In this document: in pieces, positions 8,179 to 16,738 of the stretch
Layout: each line of letters starts with the position of its first letter
Position numbering within the stretch: position 1 is the first letter of the stretch
Assembly: GCA_017417055.1 (NCBI GenBank)
Contig: JAFPZX010000190.1
Span: 1-38,388 of the forward strand
Direction: 5' to 3'
DNA: 38,388 bases
Source of the DNA: Anaerolineaceae bacterium
GTDB lineage: Bacteria > Chloroflexota > Anaerolineae > Anaerolineales > Anaerolineaceae
Program-made: the position numbers and the translations under genes
The notes under the pieces: generated by a model
What the model saw: only the letters and a program-made list of their open reading frames with translations
Database searches by the model: none
What the model was told of the DNA's origin: nothing

Positions 8179-8260
8179 TAAATTTTCCTGTTATGGAAAA
8201 AGAGTGTGAGCTAAATAATCAAAAATTATAAATTATTCGAAGCAAAAGCATTGTTTTTCA

Positions 8261-8269
8261 TGTTATACT
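8261..8269 (+). promoter_or_regulatory. Extended -10 promoter element for glnS
   Basis: TGTTATACT matches the extended TGnTATAAT form. There is no convincing -35 hexamer at the usual distance. It lies 37 nt before the glnS start codon. Confidence 0.45.
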
Positions 8270-8305
8270 AAGGTGTCTTGAAAGTTTTATCAAAAGGAGA
8301 CGCAG

Positions 8306-10045
8306 ATGAGCGAGAACGAGAAGATCATCAATGAAGAATCCGCGGAAAATGCGGAAAACCGTAACTTTATTTACAATTTTATTGAAGAAGACATTGCACC
8401 CGGCGGACAGTTTGAAGGTCTGACGGTTCACACGCGTTTCCCACCGGAGCCGAACGGCTATCTGCACATTGGGCACTGCAAAGCGCTCTGCATTGATTTC
8501 GGCATGGCGGAAAAATTCAACGGCCTGTGCAACCTGCGTATGGATGACACCAATCCTGCCAAGGAAGATACCGAATATGTGGAAGCCATTCAGGAAGATA
8601 TTCACTGGCTGGGCTTTGACTGGGGCGACCGGTTCTTTTATGGGTCCGATTATTTTGAAAAAGATTATGAATATGCCATTGAGCTGATCAAAAAGGGACT
8701 GGCATATGTTGACGAACAGTCTCCGGAAGAATTCAAAGCCAACCGCGGCGATACCAATACCCCGGCAACCTGTCCGTACCGCGACCGACCCATCGAGGAG
8801 AGTCTGGATTTATTCGAACGCATGAAAAACGGCGAATTCCCGGAAGGCTCCATGACGCTGCGTGCGAAGATCGATCCAGCGTCCGGCAACTTCAATATGC
8901 GCGACCCGGTGTTCTACCGCATCCGCTATATTGACCATCACCGCCAGGGGACGAAGTGGTGCATCTTCCCGATGTATGACTTCGCTCATCCGATCCAGGA
9001 TGCACTGGAAGGGATCACCCATTCCCTCTGTTCCCTCGAATATGAAGACCATCGCCCGCTTTATGACTGGGTTGTGAACAACGTCTCCATCCCCTATCAC
9101 AAACCGCGTCAGATCGAATTTGCCCGCCTTGGGATCGATCACACGGTCATGTCCAAGCGCAAGCTGCGCAAATTAGTGGAAGAGGGTTATGTTTCCGGAT
9201 GGGACGATCCGCGAATGCCAACGCTCTGCGGTCTGCGCCGACGCGGTTATACTGCCGCATCCATCCGCAATTTTTGCGATTTCATCGGCGTTGGCAAACG
9301 GACCAACACCATCGAGTTCGCCGATCTGGAACGCTGCCTGCGGGATGACCTGAACGCCACCGCGGAGCGAACCATGGCCGTCCTGCACCCGGTGAAGCTG
9401 ACTATCACCAATTATCCGGATGGTCAGTCGGAAACCTTCACCGTCGAAAACAATCCGATGAACCCGGACCAGGGCACCCGGGAGATCACCTTCAGCAAGC
9501 ATCTCTGGCTGGAAGAAGACGATTTTATGGAAAATCCGATTCCGAAGTACAAGCGCATGTTCCCCGGCAATGAAGTCCGGCTGAAGGGCGCTTATCTGGT
9601 GAAGTGCACCGGATGCGTGAAGGATGATGACGGCAAAGTGATCGAAGTGTTATGCGAATATGATCCGGAGTCCCGTGGCGGTGATCCTGCTGACGGCCGC
9701 AAGGTCAAGGGCGGTACGCTGCACTGGGTCGATTCCGAAAACTGCGTGGACGCGGAAGTCCGTCTGTATGACAATCTGTTCTCTGATCCGCAGCCGGACA
9801 GCGCGGAAAACTTCCTGGACTGCCTGAACCCGGACAGTCTGACCATTCTGAATGGATGCAAAGTGGAAAAGGGCCTTGTGGATGTGGCGAAGGAATTCGA
9901 ATCCCGTGAAAACAAACATGGCACGAATGCCCCGACTTTCCAATTTATGCGGGTAGGCTTCTTTGCGATGGATAACCGCGACAGTACGCCTGATCACATG
10001 GTTTTCAACCGTTCCGTCTCACTCAAGGATGGGTTCAAGAAGTAA
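8306..10045 (+). CDS. glnS: Glutaminyl-tRNA synthetase
   Basis: A 579-residue class Ic synthetase that charges tRNA-Gln directly. The Rossmann-fold signature H-I-G-H is at residues 54-57 inside P-P-E-P-N-G-Y-L-H-I-G-H. The second signature, the KMSKS equivalent, is V281-M-S-K-R-K. The GlnRS-typical L-E-Y-E-D-H-R-P and R-Q-I-E-F-A-R-L segments lie between them, and a C-terminal beta-barrel anticodon domain follows from about residue 340. The length matches the E. coli enzyme (about 550), so no YqeY extension is fused. An AAAGGAGA site precedes the ATG, a hairpin terminator follows, and the gene appears to be a single unit. GlnRS presence implies the amidotransferase route for tRNA-Gln is not the only one. 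Confidence 0.97.
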   Translation: MSENEKIINEESAENAENRNFIYNFIEEDIAPGGQFEGLTVHTRFPPEPNGYLHIGHCKALCIDFGMAEKFNGLCNLRMDDTNPAKEDTEYVEAIQEDIHWLGFDWGDRFFYGSDYFEKDYEYAIELIKKGLAYVDEQSPEEFKANRGDTNTPATCPYRDRPIEESLDLFERMKNGEFPEGSMTLRAKIDPASGNFNMRDPVFYRIRYIDHHRQGTKWCIFPMYDFAHPIQDALEGITHSLCSLEYEDHRPLYDWVVNNVSIPYHKPRQIEFARLGIDHTVMSKRKLRKLVEEGYVSGWDDPRMPTLCGLRRRGYTAASIRNFCDFIGVGKRTNTIEFADLERCLRDDLNATAERTMAVLHPVKLTITNYPDGQSETFTVENNPMNPDQGTREITFSKHLWLEEDDFMENPIPKYKRMFPGNEVRLKGAYLVKCTGCVKDDDGKVIEVLCEYDPESRGGDPADGRKVKGGTLHWVDSENCVDAEVRLYDNLFSDPQPDSAENFLDCLNPDSLTILNGCKVEKGLVDVAKEFESRENKHGTNAPTFQFMRVGFFAMDNRDSTPDHMVFNRSVSLKDGFKK

Positions 10046-10072
10046 CAGTTCGATTTTTTTGAAAGAATAATA

Positions 10073-10129
10073 AACGCCGGGGTTGTATTGATACTGCGTA
10101 ATCCGCATAAAATACCAATTCCCGGCGTT
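10073..10129. terminator. Hairpin terminator after glnS
   Basis: AACGCCGGG (10073-10081) pairs with CCCGGCGTT (10121-10129), followed by ATTTATTGTCT. The loop is about 39 nt with weaker pairing inside. Confidence 0.6.
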
Positions 10130-10183
10130 ATTTATTGTCTGCTCGTTGTTATCTGAGTTAGGATGGCACTGAATAATTCGCCT

Positions 10184-10248
10184 GAGTCAAAAGAGACCTG
10201 TTTTCTTTGACTCAGACTTGAGTAAACAAAAACAGGCTGCATTGACTC
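10184..10248. repeat. Family C palindromic element, copy 1
   Basis: Nested dyad: outer GAGTCAA/TTGACTC, then ACCTGTTTT/AAAACAGG, then TTTGACTCA/TTGAGTAAA around the centre. It is about 65 nt and closely similar to 32596-32657 and 35366-35428. The rest of this 464-nt gene-free stretch (10046-10509) holds the glnS terminator, this element with its flanks, and the promoter of the next gene; I see nothing else. Confidence 0.75.
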
Positions 10249-10445
10249 TTTTCACGCAAAATGGCCATTAATCAACGTTTTCTTAGCTATAGGATGAATC
10301 GCTTATAATCTGATTTGAGTGGAACAAAAGCGCTGACAACCACGTATCCGGCTTCATGATAAACCTTGAAAAGACCTGCTCTTTGCGCTTATCCTTTACT
10401 GAAATGTGAAAATGTCATATTAATTTGAAAACTATTCCCAAATTC

Positions 10446-10474
10446 TTGACAGCATGTATAAAAAGGGATAAAAT
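10446..10474 (+). promoter_or_regulatory. Consensus promoter of the zinc regulator/transporter operon
   Basis: A perfect TTGACA (10446-10451), 17-bp spacer and TAAAAT (10469-10474), with GAGGTGAGAGGG before the ATG at 10510. A Zur/Fur operator would be expected to overlap it, but I cannot recognise a known box. Confidence 0.75.
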
Positions 10475-10509
10475 CGGGAACTGTTCTCATTTTGAGGTGA
10501 GAGGGTGAT

Positions 10510-10929
10510 ATGCTTACGAAGTCAAAATATAAGACGAAACAGCGTGAGATTTTATTGAATTATCTGAAAGGTGTGCCGGGGCAGCATTTCACTGCCGCGG
10601 ATATCTGTGATTATTTCCGTTCACAGGGTGCTTCTATCGGACAGTCGACGGTCTATCGTCAGCTGGAAGAACTGGTTGACGAGGGCGTGATCAATAAATA
10701 TGTGCTTGACCCGACCGGTCCGGCCTGTTTTGAATATGTTGGGTCTGATGACCATTGTGAGGGCGAGGTTTGTTTTCACTGTAAGTGTGAAAAATGCGGA
10801 AAGCTGATCCATATGCATTGCGATGAGCTGATGGATATTCAGCAGCATCTTTCTGCGGAGCATCAGTTCAAACTGGATCCGCTGCGGACGGTGTTTTATG
10901 GGCTGTGCGAGGAATGCTCTGAGAAATAA
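10510..10929 (+). CDS. Fur-family regulator, probably zinc-responsive (Zur-like)
   Basis: A 139-residue Fur-family repressor. The N-terminal winged helix (residues 8-70) includes the T-A-A-D-I-C-D-Y-F-R and S-I-G-Q-S-T-V-Y-R-Q-L-E recognition segment. The C-terminal dimerisation domain carries the structural zinc site as two C-x-x-C pairs (C93/C96 and C133/C136), with additional His and Cys (H90, H101, H103, C104) between them. Known relatives bind operator DNA when loaded with metal and repress uptake genes. It heads an apparent operon with a zinc-type ABC importer and no terminator in between, which argues for zinc over iron or peroxide sensing. That assignment is from context. Confidence 0.85.
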   Translation: MLTKSKYKTKQREILLNYLKGVPGQHFTAADICDYFRSQGASIGQSTVYRQLEELVDEGVINKYVLDPTGPACFEYVGSDDHCEGEVCFHCKCEKCGKLIHMHCDELMDIQQHLSAEHQFKLDPLRTVFYGLCEECSEK

Positions 10930-11041
10930 GAAATTAGAAATAAGAAATCGGAAATACGGACGAGAAATGATTTAAGACTTAATACGTATGATGTATTCCT
11001 GTGCTGAAAAAGTTTGTGCGGTGTTGAGATAGGATGTGACG

Positions 11042-12112
11042 ATGGATTGGATGAAAAGAAGGTTTAAAACAATGCAGATTGATTCCCATCATGGCGGGAG
11101 GGTAAGTCTGTGCTTTGCACAAAACCGTGCCGGAAACACAATTAATCTGCGTTTCCTTAATATTTTGATCGCAATCGTGCTGGTGGTGATCCTAACCGGA
11201 TGCGGGAAAAAGGAAACCCGGCCGGTTGATGAAGAGAAAAAACTGCGGGTTGTGGCGGCGATCTTCCCTGCCTGGGACTGGACCCGGAATGTACTGGGAA
11301 ACAATCCCGCGGAGGTGAATCTTTCCCTTTTGGTGGACAACGGCGTGGATTTGCACTCATTTCAGCCTTCTGTAGACGATATCCTGACCATCTCCAACGC
11401 GGATCTGTTTATCTATGTCGGCGGCGAATCGGACCAATGGGTCACGGATGCACTGAAACAGGCTAAAAATCCGGACATCCGGATCCTCAAAATGCTGGAC
11501 ACCATCGGTGATGCGGCCAAAACGGAAGAAACCGTCGAGGGCATGCAGTCAGAGGAAGAAGAGGGAGACGCATTGGATGAGCATGTCTGGCTGTCGCTGC
11601 GCAGCGCATCCATGATCACGGATGCGATTGCCGGTGAACTCTCTGCTTTGGATCCCGAAAATGCCAAATTTTATAGTGAAAATGCGGCTGCCTACAAAGA
11701 AAAACTTTCGGCTCTGGATGCGCAGTATCAGCAGACCGTAACGCATGCCGAAAAGAAAACGCTGCTTTTCGGGGATCGCTTCCCGTTCCGCTATCTGGTG
11801 GATGATTACGGCCTGAGCTATTATGCGGCATTCTCCGGTTGTTCTGCAGAAACCGAGGCCAGTTTTGAAACGATCTCTTTCCTTGCTCAAAAATGCAATG
11901 AACTCGCTCTTCCGGTTGTGCTGAAGATTGATGGTAGCGACGGAAAAATTGCCGAAACGATTGTGAAAAATACTGACGCCAAAGATCAAACCATCCTGAC
12001 ATTGGACTCCATGCAATCCGTTACAGCCAAAAACATAGAGGATGGAACTGACTACCTTTCCGTGATGGAAAAGAACCTGGACGTGCTTAAACAGGCGTTG
12101 GGAGAGGAGTAA
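11042..12112 (+). CDS. znuA: Zinc-type ABC transporter substrate-binding lipoprotein (ZnuA-like)
   Basis: A cluster A-I metal-binding lipoprotein of about 356 residues. A long N-terminal region precedes a hydrophobic segment and the lipobox L-T-G-C, with lipidated Cys54 if the ATG at 11042 is used. GTG 11036 and ATG 11072 (after AGAAGG) are alternatives. Metal-ligand histidines are visible in G-V-D-L-H105 and D-E-H181-V-W. The third canonical histidine (H-D-A-F) is absent: the aligned segment reads F-G-D-R-F-P-F-R-Y. The domain ends with the C-x-A-E-x-E-A-S motif that I associate with a clostridial subgroup. The loop usually rich in His is instead acidic (Glu run near residue 170). It is followed after 5 nt by the ATPase gene. 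Confidence 0.9.
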   Translation: MDWMKRRFKTMQIDSHHGGRVSLCFAQNRAGNTINLRFLNILIAIVLVVILTGCGKKETRPVDEEKKLRVVAAIFPAWDWTRNVLGNNPAEVNLSLLVDNGVDLHSFQPSVDDILTISNADLFIYVGGESDQWVTDALKQAKNPDIRILKMLDTIGDAAKTEETVEGMQSEEEEGDALDEHVWLSLRSASMITDAIAGELSALDPENAKFYSENAAAYKEKLSALDAQYQQTVTHAEKKTLLFGDRFPFRYLVDDYGLSYYAAFSGCSAETEASFETISFLAQKCNELALPVVLKIDGSDGKIAETIVKNTDAKDQTILTLDSMQSVTAKNIEDGTDYLSVMEKNLDVLKQALGEE

Positions 12113-12117
12113 AACTG

Positions 12118-12810
12118 ATGGCGCTGCTGACGATAAAAAATCTTTCCGTCGGATATGACGGACAACCGGTTGTTTCCGATCTGAATTTCAGTGTCAATGC
12201 GGGGGATTATCTGTGCATTGTCGGGGAAAACGGGTCCGGGAAAACCACATTAATGAAAACGCTGCTGGGACTGCGGGAACCGCTGAGCGGGCAGATCATC
12301 TACGGTGACGGGCTGAAGCGCAATGAGATTGGCTATCTGCCGCAGCAGACCATCGTACAGAAGGATTTTCCCGCTTCTGTCCGCGAAATCGTTCTTTCCG
12401 GATTTCAGGGACAGATCGGTTTGCGGCCGTTTTATAAAAAAACTGAAAAACAGCTGGCGGAAGAAAACATGCGCCGGATGGGCATAGCCGCTTACGCGGA
12501 GCATTGTTACCGTGAACTCTCCGGCGGTCAGCAGCAGCGTGTACTCCTTGCCCGGGCGCTCTGCGCTACAAGAAAAATTCTCCTTTTGGATGAGCCGGTC
12601 TCCGGTTTGGATCCCAAAGTTACCGAGGAAATGTACAGCCTGATCCAATCCCTGAACAATGATGGCATTACCATCATCATGATTTCGCATGATATGGGTG
12701 CCGCGGCAAAATACGCTTCGCATATATTGCATATCGGAAGTGATGTGTTTTTCGGTATGAAGGAAGAGTGGCTCGCCCCCAACCCCCAGTCCCCAATCCC
12801 AAACCACTGA
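12118..12810 (+). CDS. znuC: Metal ABC transporter ATPase (ZnuC-like)
   Basis: A 230-residue ATP-binding subunit energising zinc or manganese import. Walker A is G-E-N-G-S-G-K-T-T (about residue 40). The Q-loop region is Y-L-P-Q-Q. The signature L-S-G-G-Q-Q-Q-R is at about 140, Walker B with catalytic Glu is L-L-L-D-E-P at about 160, and the H-loop is M-I-S-H-D. The ribosome-binding site lies in the end of the binding-protein gene, so translation is likely coupled. The C-terminal tail N-P-Q-S-P-I-P-N-H is encoded by a C-rich short-repeat sequence (CCCCAACCCCCAGTCCCC) that looks like an STRR-type insertion extending the protein. Confidence 0.93.
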   Translation: MALLTIKNLSVGYDGQPVVSDLNFSVNAGDYLCIVGENGSGKTTLMKTLLGLREPLSGQIIYGDGLKRNEIGYLPQQTIVQKDFPASVREIVLSGFQGQIGLRPFYKKTEKQLAEENMRRMGIAAYAEHCYRELSGGQQQRVLLARALCATRKILLLDEPVSGLDPKVTEEMYSLIQSLNNDGITIIMISHDMGAAAKYASHILHIGSDVFFGMKEEWLAPNPQSPIPNH

Positions 12811-12817
12811 GGTGTTT

Positions 12818-13663
12818 ATGCTTGATAAACTTACACTCTATCTACAATATCCCTTTGTCCGTTACGCATTGATCGTTGGAATCCTGATCGCTTTGTGCTC
12901 CTCTCTGTTGGGTGTTACATTAGTGCTGAAGCGATTCTCCTTTATCGGCGACGGCCTTTCCCATGTGGCATTCGGCGCCATGGCAATTGCCGCGGTGTTC
13001 AATTTATCCAATGAGATGCTGATTGTGCTGCCGGTTACTGTACTGAGCGCCGTTCTGCTGCTGCGGACCGGGCAGAACACCCGTATCAAAGGGGACTCTG
13101 CCATCGCGATGATATCCGTCGGCGCAATGGCATTGGGTTACCTGATTATGAACGTTTTCTCCACATCGTCGAATCTTTCCGGTGATGTGTGCAGCACCCT
13201 TTTCGGTTCGACATCCATCCTGACACTCACCCAACGGGAAGTGATCCTCTGTGCGGTGCTTTCCGCTCTGGTTGTGCTGATTTTTATCCTGTTTTACAAC
13301 AAGATCTTTGCCGTCACTTTTGACGAAGCCTTTGCCAAAGCAACCGGGACACCGGCTGATAAATATAACCTGCTGATTGCTGTCATCACAGCTGTGATAA
13401 TTGTGCTCGCGATGAACCTGGTGGGGTCGCTGCTGATCTCCGCGCTGGTGATTTTCCCCGCGCTTTCTGCCATGCGGCTTTTCGGCAGTTTCAAGGGCGT
13501 GACGATCTGCTCTGCGGTTATCTCTGTGATCTGTGCGGCAGCCGGCATCATTATCTCTATCCTCGCCGGCACTCCGGTCGGTTCCACCATCGTTGCGGTG
13601 GATATCGCCGCATTCGCGCTATGTTTTATCATCGGCAAAGTCACCGGTGCCACCAGAGAATGA
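12818..13663 (+). CDS. znuB: Metal ABC transporter permease (ZnuB-like, ABC-3 family)
   Basis: A 281-residue integral membrane subunit of the ABC-3 family with about eight hydrophobic segments, first near residues 15-38. The conserved early motif L-K-R-F-S-F-I-G-D-G-L-S-H-V-A-F-G-A is typical of ZnuB/MntB permeases, where the G-D-x-x-S-H-x region lines the path. The cytoplasmic coupling segment F-D-E-A-F-A-K-A-T-G that contacts the ATPase is at about residues 170-180. The ATG lies 8 nt after the ATPase stop, with GAGG overlapping that stop. It is the last gene of the zinc operon. Confidence 0.92.
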   Translation: MLDKLTLYLQYPFVRYALIVGILIALCSSLLGVTLVLKRFSFIGDGLSHVAFGAMAIAAVFNLSNEMLIVLPVTVLSAVLLLRTGQNTRIKGDSAIAMISVGAMALGYLIMNVFSTSSNLSGDVCSTLFGSTSILTLTQREVILCAVLSALVVLIFILFYNKIFAVTFDEAFAKATGTPADKYNLLIAVITAVIIVLAMNLVGSLLISALVIFPALSAMRLFGSFKGVTICSAVISVICAAAGIIISILAGTPVGSTIVAVDIAAFALCFIIGKVTGATRE

Positions 13664-13691
13664 GATAAATTACGGCTGATTTTTAAAATTT

Positions 13692-13744
13692 AAAGTGTCC
13701 GGAAACATGAAATCAGACTTCATTTTAGTGTTTCCAGACACTTT
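13692..13744. repeat. Palindrome at the 3' side of the AAA ATPase gene
   Basis: AAAGTGTCCGGAAACATGAAAT (two parts, 13692-13713) is complementary with few mismatches to the stretch at 13722-13744, which ends in GTTTCCAGACACTTT. It can serve as a two-way terminator between the convergent genes. The core TGTTTCCAnACACT also appears at the ATPase promoter, 15034-15055. Confidence 0.65.
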
Positions 13745-13800
13745 TGTTTATAACAGTTCAAATCATGATTCGCAGGAAGATTTGGACAGTTATGAATTAT

Positions 13801-15012
13801 TTAGTATAAAAGGCCGAACATCCATAATGGAATTTTATTTCCTCTGCCGATTTCTTCATCATCAATGGCAAGATAGCTGTCAGGAATATCCTTGATTTGA
13901 GTAAAACTTTTCCCTTTCCCGCCTACTTCAAACAGATATCTTTGATTAACGGAAAAATCTCCTTGATCCGGATATGTAACGGTGTATCCTGCCGATCTTA
14001 ATTGATTCAGGAAAAAGGTTTCTCTTTTCGTTCCGATGTCGACCTTTTCCGTAAGTGAAAACATAATATTTGTATTGTCGCAATAAATCTTTTCCGGCCT
14101 GGTCATGTTTTTCAAGGATGCCTTTTCTGAAGCAAGCAAATTCAATAAATTAGCTTTATCAAGAATATACAGCATTTTCAAGCCTTGACTCCGATCTGTT
14201 TCCAACTGGCGATAAAGCTCTGCCATGTTTGGCGTTTGCGGACAGGATTGTGCGAGAATATAGAGCATTTTCCTGATTTTTTGCACTGATGTGTAATTGA
14301 TCGGCTCTATTGCCGGATAATCGCTTTCGAGAATCTGGTTTGTTATTTGATTTAGTCTGATATCATATCCGGTGAAGACTTCTTTATAAAAGGGATAATA
14401 ACCATGAACCAGATAATCGGAAAAAAATTTGAATATTTTCGTTTTTGCGGTAATATCAGAAGCATAACTGACATGTTTTTGCAGTAATTCATCCAGGGAT
14501 ATTGGTTCAATGTTTATGATTTTTTCAAAATATAAATATTCACGGAATGATAATCCCGGAAGTTTATAAACGATTTGCCGCCTGGAAAGGTCTCCGCTTT
14601 CATAATCAATTTTCAGTAATGATGAACCTGTGTATACAATATGCATATCTGGGTATTCATCATAAATATTTTTTATAATTTTCTGCCAGTTTTTGAGATA
14701 ATGAATTTCATCGATAAATACGTGAGTTCCTCCGTTTTTGTAATGGAACTCAACTAAATCAGTCAATGTATGTGATTCAAACCAAAGATTATCCATTGAC
14801 ACGTAAAGAGCTGCATCTGATTCGATGGGAAAATTCTCTTTGATATGTTGAAGAATCAGCGTAGTTTTCCCTGTACCTCGTGAACCGGTAATGGATATCA
14901 GACGATCCCTCCAGTCTATTTTGTCCAAAAGAAATCTTTTTGTATCGATTCGGGAGTTGTTAATTCGCCTTCGGGATAGATCAAGCATATTATAGTATTC
15001 ATCAATTTCCAT
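13801..15012 (-). CDS. AAA-family ATPase with DUF4143 domain
   Basis: A 403-residue member of the AAA_14/DUF4143 group, a widespread and often multicopy family of undefined cellular role. Walker A is G-S-R-G-T-G-K-T-T (about residues 41-49). Walker B is H-V-F-I-D-E-I-H (about 95). A sensor-like V-Y-T-G-S-S follows. The C-terminal restriction-endonuclease-like part ends in F-E-V-G-G-K-G-K, which resembles a PD-(D/E)xK core. Translation most likely starts at 15012, 7 nt after GGAG; the frame is open for 13 more codons, but these overlap the promoter palindrome. The gene is AT-rich compared with both neighbours and points against them, which suggests acquisition as a single-gene cassette. Confidence 0.85.
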   Translation of the reverse strand: MEIDEYYNMLDLSRRRINNSRIDTKRFLLDKIDWRDRLISITGSRGTGKTTLILQHIKENFPIESDAALYVSMDNLWFESHTLTDLVEFHYKNGGTHVFIDEIHYLKNWQKIIKNIYDEYPDMHIVYTGSSLLKIDYESGDLSRRQIVYKLPGLSFREYLYFEKIINIEPISLDELLQKHVSYASDITAKTKIFKFFSDYLVHGYYPFYKEVFTGYDIRLNQITNQILESDYPAIEPINYTSVQKIRKMLYILAQSCPQTPNMAELYRQLETDRSQGLKMLYILDKANLLNLLASEKASLKNMTRPEKIYCDNTNIMFSLTEKVDIGTKRETFFLNQLRSAGYTVTYPDQGDFSVNQRYLFEVGGKGKSFTQIKDIPDSYLAIDDEEIGRGNKIPLWMFGLLY

Positions 15013-15033
15013 ATTGTTGCTCCGGTTTTCAAA

Positions 15034-15055
15034 AATAGTGTTTCCAAACACTATT
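15034..15055. promoter_or_regulatory. Perfect palindrome overlapping the -10 of the AAA ATPase gene
   Basis: AATAGTGTTT-CC-AAACACTATT is a 10-bp perfect dyad. On the reverse strand TATAAT (15058-15053) overlaps its edge. A binding protein here would block transcription, so it is a candidate operator. Confidence 0.55.
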
Positions 15056-15064
15056 ATACTGTAA

Positions 15065-15123
15065 AAAAAGATGTTTTAAAACACTAAATATATGTCAATT
15101 AAAGTGTTTGAAAACATCTTTTT
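15065..15123. repeat. Inverted repeat upstream of the AAA ATPase gene
   Basis: AAAAAGATGTTTT-n-AAACACT (15065-15085) matches the complement of AGTGTTT-n-AAAACATCTTTTT (15103-15123), with an AT-rich spacer. It shares the AGTGTTT/AAACACT half-site with the palindrome next to it. Confidence 0.65.
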
Positions 15124-15195
15124 GATAACAAATAATTGAATTGTAATTCTGCTGCAGATTCCTTTGCTGTGTGTAATATGAACCGAATCTGAACA

Positions 15196-15204
15196 TGATA
15201 TAAT
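15196..15204 (+). promoter_or_regulatory. Extended -10 promoter element
   Basis: TGATATAAT matches the extended -10 consensus exactly. No good -35 is visible. It is 45 nt before the flavoprotein ATG, which follows TTGAGGAGAG. Confidence 0.55.
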
Positions 15205-15248
15205 TGGAGCGGAAAAACAACTTGAGCACGCGTATTTGAGGAGAGAAG

Positions 15249-16631
15249 ATGACGCAAAAATATGATGTTATTATTATCGGAGCCGGTCCCGGAGGGATCT
15301 TCTCCGCTTACGAATTATGCCGGCTGCAGCCAAATCTGAAAATCGTCATGCTGGAGTCCGGCGCTCCGCTGGAAAAGCGGAAATGCCCGATCGACGGCGA
15401 GAAAATCAAAAACTGCATCAACTGCAAACACTGTTCCATTATGAACGGATTCGGCGGAGCCGGTGCGTTTTCCGATGGAAAATACAACATCACCAATGAT
15501 TTCGGCGGAACGCTGCATGAGTATATCGGGAAAAAGACAGCCCTTGACCTGATGCATTATGTGGATGAGATCAACATGGCACATGGCGGAGCCGGTACCA
15601 AGCTTTATACCACAGCCAATTCCGAGTTCAAAAAGATCTGCATTCAAAACGGGCTGCATCTTCTGGATGCGTCCGTGCGGCATCTGGGGACGGATAAAAA
15701 CTATGTTGTCCTGGAAAACATGTACGCACTGCTGAAGGATAAAGTCGATATCCGCTTTTATACCGCGGCAGAAAAGGTGATCGTCGAAGAAGACCGATAT
15801 ATCATCCATGCCGGCGAGGAGACCTTTGAGGCGCCGCTCTGTATTATCTCGGGCGGACGCAGCGGGTCCAAATGGATGGAGCAGGTCTGCAAAGATCTGA
15901 AAATTCCGACCAAATCCAACCGTGTGGATATCGGTGTGCGGGTGGAGCTGCCTGCGGAAGTCTTTTCCCATATCACCGATTCGCTGTATGAAAGCAAAAT
16001 TTTATATCGCACAGAAAAGACCGGCGACCTGGTGCGCACATTCTGCATGAATCCCCATGGCGCGGTGGTGAATGAAAATACAAACGGCATTGTCACTGTA
16101 AATGGTCACAGCTTTGAAGATCCTGCCAAATGGACACAGAACACGAACTTCGCGCTGCTGGTGACAAAACATTTCTCTGAACCGTTTAAGGACAGTAACG
16201 ATTACGGTGAAAGCATCGCGCGCCTTTCCAACATGCTGGGCGGCGGTGTGCTGGTGCAGCGCTTTGGCGACCTGATCCGCGGACGCCGCAGTACACCCAG
16301 CCGGATGCGGGAATGTTTCACCGTACCGACGCTTGCCGCCACACCGGGCGACCTGAGCCTGGTCATCCCGAAACGTATCCTGGACGGGATCATCGATATG
16401 ATCTATGCGCTTGACAAAATAGCACCGGGAACAGCGAATATTGACACCCTCCTTTATGGCGTTGAGGTCAAATTCTATAATATGGAAGTCGCCCTCAACG
16501 AGCATCTCGAAACACCCTACAAAGGTCTTTTCGTGATCGGTGACTGCAGCGGCATCACCCATTCGCTTTCCCATGCATCGGTCAGCGGCGTGTATGTTGC
16601 CCGTTACATTTCGGAAAATTTTGGAAAATAG
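15249..16631 (+). CDS. FAD-dependent dehydrogenase-like protein (COG2509 family)
   Basis: A 460-residue flavoprotein. The N-terminal dinucleotide-binding motif is I-I-G-A-G-P-G-G-I-F-S-A (about residues 9-20). A family-specific cysteine-rich segment follows (C-P-I-D-G ... C-I-N-C-K-H-C at about 50-70) and then G-F-G-G-A-G-A-F-S-D-G-K, the hallmark of the uncharacterised COG2509 oxidoreductases. A C-terminal G-D-C-S-G-I-T-H-S flavin motif closes the FAD site. The substrate is not established for the family, and the cysteines may carry redox or metal chemistry. The gene appears monocistronic, with a strong AGGAGAG site. Confidence 0.88.
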   Translation: MTQKYDVIIIGAGPGGIFSAYELCRLQPNLKIVMLESGAPLEKRKCPIDGEKIKNCINCKHCSIMNGFGGAGAFSDGKYNITNDFGGTLHEYIGKKTALDLMHYVDEINMAHGGAGTKLYTTANSEFKKICIQNGLHLLDASVRHLGTDKNYVVLENMYALLKDKVDIRFYTAAEKVIVEEDRYIIHAGEETFEAPLCIISGGRSGSKWMEQVCKDLKIPTKSNRVDIGVRVELPAEVFSHITDSLYESKILYRTEKTGDLVRTFCMNPHGAVVNENTNGIVTVNGHSFEDPAKWTQNTNFALLVTKHFSEPFKDSNDYGESIARLSNMLGGGVLVQRFGDLIRGRRSTPSRMRECFTVPTLAATPGDLSLVIPKRILDGIIDMIYALDKIAPGTANIDTLLYGVEVKFYNMEVALNEHLETPYKGLFVIGDCSGITHSLSHASVSGVYVARYISENFGK

Positions 16632-16653
16632 GGATATCGGGGATGGTTCAAAT

Positions 16654-16688
16654 GTGTCCCGACCGGGGACACTGAGAACTGTCCCCGG
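16654..16688. repeat. Family A palindrome
   Basis: GTGTCCC-GACCG-GGGACAC (16654-16672) forms one hairpin. The alternative pairing CCGGGGACA (16663-16671) with TGTCCCCGG (16680-16688) is mutually exclusive with it. It lies in the 107-nt gap before the ABC exporter genes. Confidence 0.65.
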
Positions 16689-16738
16689 TATGTCTCGCTG
16701 AGCATATTCTGAACAATTACGGAAAATAATCAATATCT

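Noticed and set aside
10440-10510. Zur or Fur operator in the regulator's promoter
   Set aside because: No convincing palindrome of either known box type could be found; only the promoter itself is reported.
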